Origin: Dasyornis broadbenti
Taxonomy: Eukaryota; Chordata; Aves; Passeriformes; Dasyornithidae
NCBI GenBank assembly: GCA_013397935.1
Contig: VZRN01001126.1
Location: 189,481 to 253,480, forward strand
Direction of reading: 5' to 3'
Length of the DNA: 64,000 nt
The first letter of the stretch is position 1, and each line of letters starts with the position of its first letter. Made by a program: the position numbers and the translations under genes. Positions 39,700 through 50,800 of the stretch are shown here, piece by piece. The notes beneath the pieces are model-generated. The model searched no databases and was not told the origin of the DNA. It saw nothing but the letters and a program-made list of their open reading frames with translations.

Positions 39700-39962
39700 C
39701 TCATCTCATTCCATCACCTGTCACGGGCAGGGACACCTTCCACTGTCCCAGGTTGCTCCATGCTCCATCCAACCTGGCCTTGGACACTTCCAGGAATGGG
39801 GCAGCCACAGCTTCTCTGCGCACCCTGTGCCAGGGCCTTACCATCCTCACAGGGAAGATTTTCTTCCTAATATCCAATCTAAACATCCTTTCAGCTTGAA
39901 GCTATTCCCCCTTGTCCTGTCACACCATGCTCTTGTGAACAGTCTCTCTCCATCCAAGTCCA
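39700..39962 (-). mobile_element. CR1 LINE 3' fragment
   Basis: Reversed CR1: 'gggcagggacaccttccact', 'catccaacctggccttggac', 'gggcagccacagcttctctg', 'cttcctaatatccaatctaa', 'cccccttgtcctgtcac'. It lies only about 210 bases from the preceding CR1 piece, but the two belong to recognisably different versions of the tail. Confidence 0.88.
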
Positions 39963-42270
39963 AGTTGACAGTGTCTTTAAAAAAGAAGTTGAAGCAAGCC
40001 TTGCAGATCAAGGCGCTGTGTCAGGGGAGCAGTAGGTTATTACTTCGGCAGTGATTTTAAAAGAGAAAAAAAGCAAATTCTGAAATAGTTGATAAACCAT
40101 TTACGAAACCACGTTTTCTCAGACATGGGATGTAGAGTGGGTGGTATTTTTGTTCCTGATCCCTTTTATTCTGCACCATGCGTTCCTTTTCATATGCACA
40201 TCACAGACTGTGGCTAATTTTGATTAGAAGTGAGGTTGATTTATACAAACAAGGGGAGGGGGCAAGGGGCAGTATTACATGTACAATAAATGGGAAAACA
40301 TTGATAAGGAAATCACAGATGAAAATGCCTCACTCCTTCCTGAGGGTAAAAAAGCATCCTTAGTGACTAACACCTGTGAGGAGTCTCATCCTTAACATCA
40401 AGTCTTCTAAACTGGGCCAACAGGCTTGAGCACATCACTTCTGCTTGTCACCAAGGGTAAAGTGAGTGTCTAACACTGCTACAAATCACCAAGGGATCTT
40501 ACTAATAGTGTCATTAAAATTACAGCACATCTCTTGCCACTGTAAACTGTGTGTCATCCAGCTGTTGGCTTCACTCTCTTCTCCTTGCCTTGTAAAGTCG
40601 TCTTTACTGGAGTTGTTTATTGCTACATTTAGACAGACCTTGGCACCTCCTCTCAGCTGCTCTCTAGGCCAACATTAAATTTTGTTTAAGAAGCAGGTTT
40701 TTTAGCCTCGTATTTTATAAAGTGGCACAATTGCAGTCTTTGCCCCAAGCCCATGCCTGTTTGATGACACCAAGATGTGTCTGAAGAGTTTCCTCCTCAG
40801 TTCTATGTATTTCTCATTGCCAGGGCTTTATTCTAAATGGCAGCCATCTGTTGCGAGTCTTCACTCCATGGGTTAAAGTGTATTTTGATATTAGGACAAG
40901 CTTTCATTATGTTTTCCCTCTTTCCCCCTTTCTCCCACCCCCCCCAGTTTGGAACTTTAGGCTTTCTAGTTAAGCTTTTATGGTGGCCACAAACAGGTGC
41001 GTGCTTTACAGAGGGTCTCATTCTGCAGCTCCCACTGGCATCCCTGGCCTCCTGAACTCCCTTTTGCTACCTCCTTCCCCCTCAATAATTTTTTATGAAT
41101 GATAGCTTTTCAGCACCCTGGGAACAGCTTGTTGGGAAAAACACTCTTTGTGGGGCGCAGTCAAATCCTACACATTTCTCCAAGGGTTTTTTATGAAAGG
41201 ACTGGTTCTGTGTTGCAGGTATGACGTATGTGTGGACTCCCCCTCCCTGCTGGCTCCCCCACCTCCTGCTTCTGTGATTCACTGTGATAAATTTGCTTTT
41301 TAATAATGCCAGTAGACTCTCACCACAGGTGCTTCTCAATTAAAATCCACTTTGTTTAAAAATTAGAGGCTTGTTTAACTGAGCCCCTGGGGAGAGTTGT
41401 CAGATCCCAGGATAGGTGACACAAATAGATTGGTGACCCTCTGGAACTGCATTGAAAATACCATATCCTGGGGTACCAGAGGGCAGCGTCGCTCTGAAAA
41501 CAAATCCTCACGTTTGAGAAACCCTGGGTGGAATCCCTGGGACTTGTCGTTTTCAGTGTGGGGCCTTTTTAATCCATCTTTTAGCATTTTGTTTTGTTCC
41601 TGCTACCCTTCTCACCCCTCCCCTCAAGTACTTTCACCTTCTTTCTAGTACTGATTTAGCTATTTAGAAAATACAAAAGTAAAAGGAATATTTTTTTTTT
41701 CCCCAAGAAGAGTCCTTTTTAGTATTCTAAAGATATTTGCAACAAATTAATTGGAATAGCAAAGCAGGGTGTGGAAAAAACTATTTGGAAAAAATAAAGC
41801 AACCTGAAAGTGAATAAATTTTTTTCTCTTTTTCTTTTATTTTCTTTTTAAAGAGAAAGGAAAATGTACATCTGAGTGATCTGATCTTTTTCCTGCCTTC
41901 TTAGACATGTATTTTTAGTATTTTGAACACATGTAATGTTCTCAGATATTGCTTACCAGAGCACTTTGAAATAACTACAGAGGGTGGATGGGATGACTCA
42001 GGGGACTGGTAATTGAATGCGGAGCCTTTTCACCTCGAAGTCCCCAGCTGAATCGAACCCAAGATGTGAGCGACCTCGTGGTTACCCTCAGATGGGTGTT
42101 TAGTGGCCTGTCTGAAGTGAGCTGGTGGTCTCAGTCCAGCTCTTGGCAAACAGCTGCCACATCACAGCAACCACGGCCGCAGTTGGTGCCAATTATCAGC
42201 CGGGCTGGCAGTGCCGGCAGCGAGGGGAAGGACGGAATTAGCGCCTGCTGCTCCTGCTGCCAGAGGTGGT

Positions 42271-42303
42271 CCCTGCTGCTCTCAGAGCCCAGCAGCAGCA
42301 GGG
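42271..42303. repeat. CTG/CAG inverted repeat
   Basis: ccctgctgct (42271-42280) and its exact reverse complement agcagcaggg (42294-42303) flank a 13-base loop. It is in a GC-rich stretch with further CTG triplets just upstream. Confidence 0.85.
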
Positions 42304-42599
42304 TTTGGTGCTGTCAGCCTTGTGGGATGTGTGTTCCTGCTCTCTGGGAGACAGCAGCTTGTCCTGCTCCCACAGCACCGTGTGCTGAGCCAGCTCCATG
42401 AGTGAGTTGGGTTTTGCTTTGCCCTCTGCAGGTTATTGGGCCCTGGGTTCAAGGGCGTCTCCGTGCCTGGCGATTGGACTTTCCCCTACACCCTTTGTCA
42501 GTCAGCTTTGTCTCCTGACATCTCTGCTAAGCATGCCAAAAATAAGATTCTTCACATTTGTGAGTTCAGAGAAGGGAACAGAATTGGGGAAAGGGCATG

Positions 42600-43003
42600 G
42601 AGCTCCAGGAGCAGCTGAGGGAGCTGGGAAAGGGCTCAGCCTGGAGAAAAGGAGGCTCAGGGGGAACCTTGTGGCTCTGCACAGCTCCTGACAGGAGGGG
42701 ACAGCCAGGTTGTCGGGCTCTGCTCCCAGGGAGCAGGGACAGGAGGAGAGGAAATGGTCCCAGGTTGTGCCAGGGTAGAGTCAGGTTGGACATCAGGAAG
42801 AATTTCTTCATGGAAAGGGCTGTCAGGCATTGGAACTTCCTGGGGAGGTGGTGGAGTCTCATCCCTGGAGGTGTCCAAGAACACCTGGACATGTCCCCGG
42901 ACATGGCACTCAGTGCTCTGGGCTGGTTGACAGGGCGGGGATAAATCACAGGTTGGACTCGATGATTTTGGAGGTCATTTCCAGCCTGAATGGTTCTGTT
43001 GTT
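42600..43003 (+). mobile_element. CR1 LINE 3' fragment, about 400 bp
   Basis: Sense-oriented and well preserved: 'ggagcagctgagggagctgg', 'gctcagcctggagaaaagga', 'tcaggaagaatttcttcatg', 'ggggaggtggtggagtctca', 'ggttggactcgatgattttg', ending 'gaatggttctgttgttc'. Open frames of 115 and 127 codons across it belong to the element, not to host genes. Confidence 0.92.
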
Positions 43004-46000
43004 CTCCGATTTCCATTTGTTTGATAGCAGTAGTCACACTGGTGGTAACTCTCAGCTCCCCAAGTTTCCATACCACCCAATCATTTTGCAATCCTCTTAC
43101 TGAAGTGGTTTTACATTTTATCTCTGAAGAAGTTTTTTTTTTCTGAGGCTGAACTAAAATGAAGTCACTTTGAAAATGTGAGGATAAAACAGATAATTCT
43201 AACCCTTTAAAATCCCTTATAACTGAAAAAAAGTCTTGCATAAGTATCTCATATTTTGGGAATTTTAGAGTATAACCCTCATAGACACTCTGAATGATGC
43301 TTTAATGGATTCCAAAGCCCACAGAGGATCCCTCTGCTGTCAGTGACATTTTTGATTGATACACAAATCTTATCTGTGCCAATCCATTTGCAAGGTCATG
43401 ACAATTTTCACATGTAAAAGGAAAGTTGAAGTAAATACAGTTTACAGCATTTTAAGCTGTAAGACAGTTCTTTCTGAAAATGGACAATCACTATTTGCTC
43501 TCCAAATTTCCTTCAAGGGAACAATAGTAACACAATTCTAATCAAAATACAGTGGGTTTTCCCCCAAATACTAAAATAAGTCCCTTAGAAATCCATTTTA
43601 GATGTTTTGTCCGTAACTTTTAATGTTAATGGTGGTTTCTGTAAAAATAAACATTTCCTCAAGGTATTGGCAGCCCAAATAGAGATGCTGAAACTGAATG
43701 TAACAAGAGTGATCTTATGAGGATTTTTTTTTCATCTATTTTGAGACAAATGACTGAAGTGAATAGCACAAATAGAAACAATGTAGATTTTTAAGCTTTT
43801 GATTCCTGGTACTGGTAAAGGGTAAGCACTATTTTCTATAATAGGAGATCTAAGTATTGCCTGTTGAGAAGGACAGGGATGCAACTTTTGGAATCTGTGG
43901 TTTAGATTGAGGTTGCATCCTGCTGTGCGTGTCCAAGTAACTAGTTAGGCTGATTTCCTCGTTCCTGGTCACTCACTGGTAGATGATTTGGCCAGTCTTC
44001 AGTAGGAGGGGATGGATTTGGGCTGTCTTTGCAGTATATGGTTTCTTTTTATCCAGCAGAAGGCTATAGGGAAGCAGGTGGGAGAGCAGCTTTCTGGCTG
44101 GGAACCACAGCGCTGCAGATGAAGGGAAGCCTGGCTCAGCGCTTCCTCTTGTCTTTTGGACAAGCTCAGGAAATTAACTCTTGGAACGGTCTACAAGGAT
44201 AATCCCATGCTTGGTATCTTGAGCAGTCCAGACAAGAGGCAAAAATGATTGCTGTTTGCAAGTCGAGAGTCACAGGTAAAGCCAAGAGAAGATGTTGGAA
44301 GTGATTTGCCTCAGTTGTGAACCAGATGTGTCCCTCACCAGGAGCTGGTGGTGGCAGAGTGTTCCCACTTTAAAGCTCAGGCACGAAGGAGAACTGTGCA
44401 CAACACTGCCTTGAAAACTTGTCTGGGAGCACGTGTTCATAGTGGAATTGCTGGAAGTCTGGAGGAGATGAAGTCTTCTAAATAATGGTGGTTTTATGGA
44501 GGAGGTGATGCTTTCCTCTCACGAAGAAAGGACATGGAAAGAGGTGGCAAGGTCAGTCTGTCTTCTTGTCTCAAGAGTGGCAGGAAGGAGGCCTCCAAAC
44601 AAACCGAAGCCCTGGGACTGAGGCAATCACCATTTCTTCCTGCTCACATCAAATTCATTTCCAAATAAGGGTGAGGAACTGAGCGCTGCAACCGCAAGAT
44701 GACAGTGCAAGGCTGTTTAAACCAAGCCTCCTTTTTCTTTCTACTTAAAATAATCCATGTCCAGCCATGAATCAAAGTGCCTCTGTAACCTGCCATGCTC
44801 CAAAATAGACTGACAGAAACATATACAAATCCTCCTGGAAAAATAAATGATGAAAAACTTTAGCTGGCAACTCCAGAGTAAGAACGATTAGCAAGTTGCA
44901 CCGTTGACTTAACGTGGTTTTAATCACGGGCTGGTTGTTCATGTCACGGCAAAAAATGCCCCGATGTGTCTCCTGTGTGAGCACAAGGCACACAACAATC
45001 ACACAGCAAAAGTAGCTTTCGCATAATGGTAACAATAGAAACAAACAAATAAAAAAAAGAAAACAAGGGGCTGGATTTCCTGGTTAATATGAGTTGGCCT
45101 GAAATCAGTGGAACTTTACTAATCTTTGAAACCTTCCCCTTTAGCTTCGCAGTGTTACAACAGCAACGAGCCATGGAACAGTTGTTGAGATTCCTCACTG
45201 AAGTAAAAATCAAACCACTGTGCTGCTGAGGGAAACAAGGAAAGAACAATTTTAGCATGCTAGATTAGGGCAGTGCTCTCAGGGCGGGACCAGCCTGGAG
45301 TTTGCCAGTACTTACACTTTGTATAAACTTCTAAATATTCAGGAAACCTTTCAGTAATGTTTTGATTTCAAAAGCTGTCTGGTGGCCTAAGTGTCCATAC
45401 CCAACAATTACACCAATAAATTCAGAGGCCAGTCTTTAAAGTTCAGAGCTTCAAATGCTCCCACTAGTGCATTATTCATGGGTTTGGTTTTTTCCTTTGA
45501 TATCTCCCTATGGTGTGATCTATATAGCAGAAAAGAACCCACATCTGTCTGTTTACACCACCCTGGAAATTCCTGTGGGCAACCAAAGAAGTCAACCACA
45601 AATAACTGCTGGGCTACCAACAAACATAGTATCTGGAGCTCCTCCACCCACCTGCCATCGGGCAGACTTCTAAATCTCATTCGAAATGGGAAAAGTCAGA
45701 TCAGGGTGGGAGAGAGAAGTAGAGGGAAGGCTGGGGGAAAGGACTAGATTGAAAGACTAACCTGGAACTAGCAGAACTAGGATTTTTACTTTTTTTTTTA
45801 CGTGGAGTAGGTCACATGTGGGCCCTGAGCCGAGCGTCATGGCACAGTGGATGTCCTTGAATCAGATCCTATGACCCATTGTGGCGCTGGGGCCTGAACC
45901 CATTTGTGCTGAGAGGGGACATGTTCTTCTGGACTGTGTCCTGAGGAAAGGTGGACAGAAAATATCCTGTGAACCAATTGGAAAATTCGCGAAAGATTCT

Positions 46001-47699
46001 CCAATAGGATGCTGGGAAAGGCTGTAAATTCCTGTTTTGCTTAAGCCACAGGGCACTCTGGTCATTCTCATTTTACCTGCAGGGTCTCTTTACATTACTA
46101 TGGGTCTTATTGGAGAGAGTTACAATTTCCATTGGCTTGAAAAACGTCCCAAAGCTTCCAGTGATGACTTCCTTACCAAGGCTTTCACTCACCCAGGTAT
46201 TTTCATGTACCTGAACTAAAGCATTTGGGCAGTGTTCTCAAAATCCGTGGAAGTTGTTATGTACTTAAAAGTAGGCATCCACCAGCTGGATCTCATCCTA
46301 TGACCCTTGAATTCCTGAGAAGTATGGAAAACACTCTAAAATCAGTATGTGGAAAATACTGATTTATTAAGCTGATCCTACATGGTGCTACTTGATTTGC
46401 AGTGTTCAGCGAGCTTTGATTGTTATTTACCTCGCTCTAGTATTCAATCACTCAGATGTTTCACTTTAACTTGATTTGTGACTAAAAATAAAGCCATGGC
46501 GCAGATGGTATGAGGATTTCATTGTCCATAAATAGCTTTTCAGCCAGGTGTTGCATCTATTTCTGAGCCTTTAATTCTTGGTGAGCTAATTTCTCCCTGA
46601 TGCAGGTCATTTCGTGTGCTGGAATGTACCGCACTGACGTTGACTCACCTCCTTGGAAGTTTGTTATTCTTGCAGCTTTTATTTCCTGAATCTGGGGAAC
46701 AGTTTTTCCCCTTCTAGCTGTGTTCAATTTTCTGAGAAAGGGATGCCTTTTTGGCTCCTCTCGACTTTCTCCCTTATTCTGTTTGTCCTTATTGCGGAAG
46801 ACGGCCACAATTCCTCCATCTCGTGCAAATGAGAAGTAGTGCGGGGTCCCTGGCAGGTTCCCAACGCAGGTCTCAGATGACTTAAACGCTTCCCATGGGT
46901 ACATTGACACATTATTGAGCAATTACATTCTCTTGTGGCAGTCATCTGTGGAATAAGTAAACTGCCTCTGTGAGCCCCACGGTGATATCATGCACCATAA
47001 ATGCGTGCTTGGCCTCCATTGTGTCAACAATCCCTCACGTCCTCAAAGGCAGAAATGCGAGCATAATTCTCAAACTACACTGGCTAATAAACAGGTTGGT
47101 TTTATTACTTGTTTCTACCTTGAAAGGTAAGACTAAATTTAATTTATAAAGGTACCGTAAAATGAGAAGGCATATGGGTAAGCATGACGTGATTATTTGT
47201 TTATTCACTGTAAATATATTAATTTGGGGGTTGGGGAGCTAAAAGGGAGGCCAGCAGAAGAGACGGACTTACATTTGGTTCTTATTTTTTTTCCTCTGAC
47301 TAAGGAAGGTTGGTCATGAAGATAATTTTCTCATCAATAACTTTGGCAAGACTGTGACATCCATTACTGATCATTCCCAGATCTGCTTGCACAAGGAGAA
47401 TGTTTATGCAACAAGATGTCAAGTAATGCTCCCCTGAAAATTAGGAGCTCTTTGATTACACAGCGTAGTGTAAAGTTAATGGTGTAACGAGTCTTTTTTC
47501 TTTTCCTCCCTTCAAAAAACTTGTGTATAAATGTTTTGTGAGGCTTTGAAAACTCGCAAGGACAGAGTGTAACTACAAAGGTGGCGTAACTTGCTGTGTA
47601 CTCTTGAATAGCATACACCAGCTATCACCAATGAGAAAGTCTGTGCTTTGGTGCTTTCTTCAGCCTTTGCGTGTCATTCAGTGATGTGGGGCTGAGGCT
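43004..47699. other. Intergenic, no gene seen; CpG-retaining block
   Basis: No CR1 and no recognisable exon. The part around 44.88-45.26 kb keeps about nine CpG despite moderate GC content, and reads as unique sequence. Open frames here (up to 121 codons on the minus strand at 46557-46922) match nothing I know. No minus-strand WNT7B exon was found. Confidence 0.55.
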
Positions 47700-47865
47700 G
47701 ATCCCTCTCAGCCCAGCACAGGGCGCATTTGGGGTCCCAGCACACACGGCCAAGGCATGTCCAGCTCTCACCCACCGGCACCCCTAAGTCCTTCTCCAAG
47801 GGCTGCTCTGGATGACACTGTCCTCAGATAAATTCTGTGGCCACGGGCTGTGTTGGGACCTCTGA
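47700..47865 (-). mobile_element. Diverged CR1 LINE fragment (end of RT ORF region)
   Basis: 'ccaaggcatgtccagctctc', 'acccaccggcacccctaagt' and 'ccttctccaagggctgctct' read in reverse as the conserved stretch near the C-terminus of the CR1 reverse transcriptase ORF (a K-D-L-G-V-L-V-D-like motif). Edges are uncertain. Confidence 0.6.
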
Positions 47866-50800
47866 CAGAGAGAAGTCCAGCACTCCTGGCTGAGTCACCC
47901 TGAAGGTGGAGGTGGCAGCGCAGGGTGTCCTACACATCAGGCTGATGGGGTTGTTTCCCATGGATCTTTGTTGTGGCCAGGGGCAGAGCGCAGATCCCAG
48001 TGTGCTTTTCAGGGTTGTACGGTATTATTCAGTCTGGTTGAATGACTACCCTCTGCTTTGTCATCAGAGAATATTTATGACCATCGAAGGAAGGCTGAGT
48101 TCCTGGAGACGGGATAACGCGTGGCTTTGTGCTGCCAGACAGAGAGTTCCTTTCGGTGGTCACACCAATGTTTTTTCATACTCCCACGGACACCACAACT
48201 TTTTTGGATAAGGAAGAAGATGATGGAACACAGATGAGGGAAAGAAATGGCCTCAGAGAACTTGGATACGTGGGGGTATTTTTACCCTTTGGGGTTTTTT
48301 CTTCCTGAATTTCAATGAGTGACTTATTGGAAACTTCTTTGGGTTTGAAGTGTTTTTTTTTCTTGTTCCACACACACAAAACTGTTTGGGGTTGTTTTGT
48401 TTGTCTTTGTTTATAATGCAGCTGAGATAGGGTGACTTGATATTTTTAAAGTAGAAAACTGATGCCTTCTGAGGGAATGGGGGGAAGAGAGGAGGACTTT
48501 ACTAGCTGGAAACATGGGTCATACCAAGGACAACTTGTTCCTGTGAAGGTTGTGCTGGAGATGGAGGGGAGGATTTGGTGAAAGCTGGTATGGAGGCAAG
48601 AATAGTGCTGCTTCTCCTTGGGTGCCAAATCCACTGATAGTTCAAATGCCAGATCCCAAGGGTTCCTGCACCACAGCCACATATCCCTTTTTATTTATTA
48701 CCTGTTTTTTCCCCACTTTCTGTTAAGGCAAATTCTAGATTAAACTTTTCCAACTCACAGCATTAGCAACTGTCCTGCACTGAATGCCAAGCAGATGCCT
48801 TCTATTTCACTCCCTGCCATCCTGCTATCCCCTATCGCTCCATGAAAATAAACCTTAAAGAAAAAAATATCCTGTCTTCTTGGTGACATGAGTGAATGGG
48901 ATTACAAATCTAGTTTTTGAATTGCTAAAAAACAGAACCCTCACAGAAAATGCTCGAGCATCTTGTCCTTTCTGGTTTTGATCCTTGCCGAAGCCTACAA
49001 GGCACTGGGAGTTTAGGAGCATCTTCTGGAGTGTGTTCCATGCTGAAGGCTGCCCAGCACACCCTGGAGTAACAGCAGGTTGTCAGTGAAAGAAATTGTC
49101 AGCAGTTGCGCACTGAGTTGTGGAACAGGAGGATAACGTGACAGAAATCAGTGACACGAAGTCTTCCAGGGATTGCTGATCAAATGAACAGCGTGAGTCT
49201 CCACACGAGGCTTCTTGGTCTCCCCAGGATGCCAGTTAGGAAAAGCACAGTCCTGCTTTCCATGTTGTGCAATTAAATTAATGAATAGTGTAAGTAAGGT
49301 ATTCTACTTTCTCAAAGCCATCATCCTTGGGTTAACTTAATAGTTTAAAAGGAATATTTCCTTGGCATTTCTATGTCTATATTAAAAATAATATGCGTAT
49401 GCTAATATTGGCAAGTGATCACTGTAGGGTAAGTCGCTTTGATGGTAATCCTCTTTCCCTTCCTTGCTGTCACTGCCATTCCACAGCTTCCTGAGTTTTC
49501 TATGGGAAATATTCCAACTGGAGACAGGGATTAGAAATTAATGAAATAAATTCTGTTGTTCTGAGATTTCTGAATAACACATTTGCACTGGTGCTGGTGT
49601 GGTTCAAACACTAATTTGGATAGCCTTTGCTGGCTCCTGCAGGTGGACTGAGAGAGATGGAGAAGGTGGTATTGGTTTTATATGTCCATTATCTCCTAAT
49701 TTCGATTTTGTTGTTCTGAAACAGTTGAGATTTCATACATTTTGAGAAGTTTAGCAAAGGCTCACTTTGTGCACTTGCACTTCAAACATCAGCAGATGCT
49801 GAGAGCGCCAGGACATAATGTTGGAGAGGACATTGTTACAGTCATCCTTTCTACCACTTCCTCTCGAACCGATGTAAACACACGCATGGTTTTATGTCCT
49901 TTCCCTTGGGAAAGGGAGAACTCTGAGCTCAAGTGATCAATATGTGGCTTTTTCGTGGTTACTCAGGAAACTTCATCCCTGAAATCTTTTTTAATCACAA
50001 GTTATCTGGCATCCTTTGACAGGATCCAGCTTTTTGTTTTTCATCTACTGTAAGTTACGGAATCTGGCTAACAGGAACAAATCTGGATGAGCTGGTTTAT
50101 GGAACAATAAACACAGGTATGTGTGTTTGTGAAAACTAAGGAGTTTTGAAAAGGGAAATAATCGCTGTTTTTAAAATAGTGATTAATTTTAGATTTTATA
50201 TGTGCTATAGACGTCCACATCTGTTTATATGAATACAAACATTTTTCATGTTTTATTTTTTTTCTTCAGCATTTTTAGCAGGTTTATGGAAGCTGGATTT
50301 GATGGCTTCTGGCACACCATGATTTCTCTTCACTTAGGAAGACCCGGAGTGAGGCAGTCGTGTGTGAACATGAGGTGCAGTGGCTTTTTTGTGGTGATCA
50401 GAGCCAAGACATGCCCGTGTGCAATTCTGGGTTGTATTTCTGATTGTATGGCAGCTCTGGACAAATCACATCTGGGAGGCTTTCGAGGGCACACGTCTGG
50501 TGTTTATTTCCCTCTGACACGCAGTAACATGAGTGGTTAACAGCCAGCTGTATTTTTCTGAATCCTTTCCCATACAGTCTTTCAGTTTCCATGTTCTCAG
50601 TTATCCCAAATAACAGGTGAAGGCTTTGGGGTTTTCTTCTCTGGAACTGAAGCTCTGCAAAAACAGACTTGCAAAGGTCTCTCCACGAGCAGCAGCAGCT
50701 CGTTCCTGCAGCTGGAGCTGCTGGGCACCAGGTGAGCATGGACCTCCCAGACCAGATAGGAAAGGGGTTCCTGAGCCACGGGTTCCTTCCCAATACTAAT

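Noticed and set aside
40755..40785. 'tgatgacaccaagatgtg', resembling a CR1 coding stretch
   Set aside because: Too short and nothing around it extends the match.
42597..42949. Open frames of 115 (+) and 127 (-) codons
   Set aside because: Both fall inside a CR1 3' fragment and match its nucleotide pattern, not a host gene.
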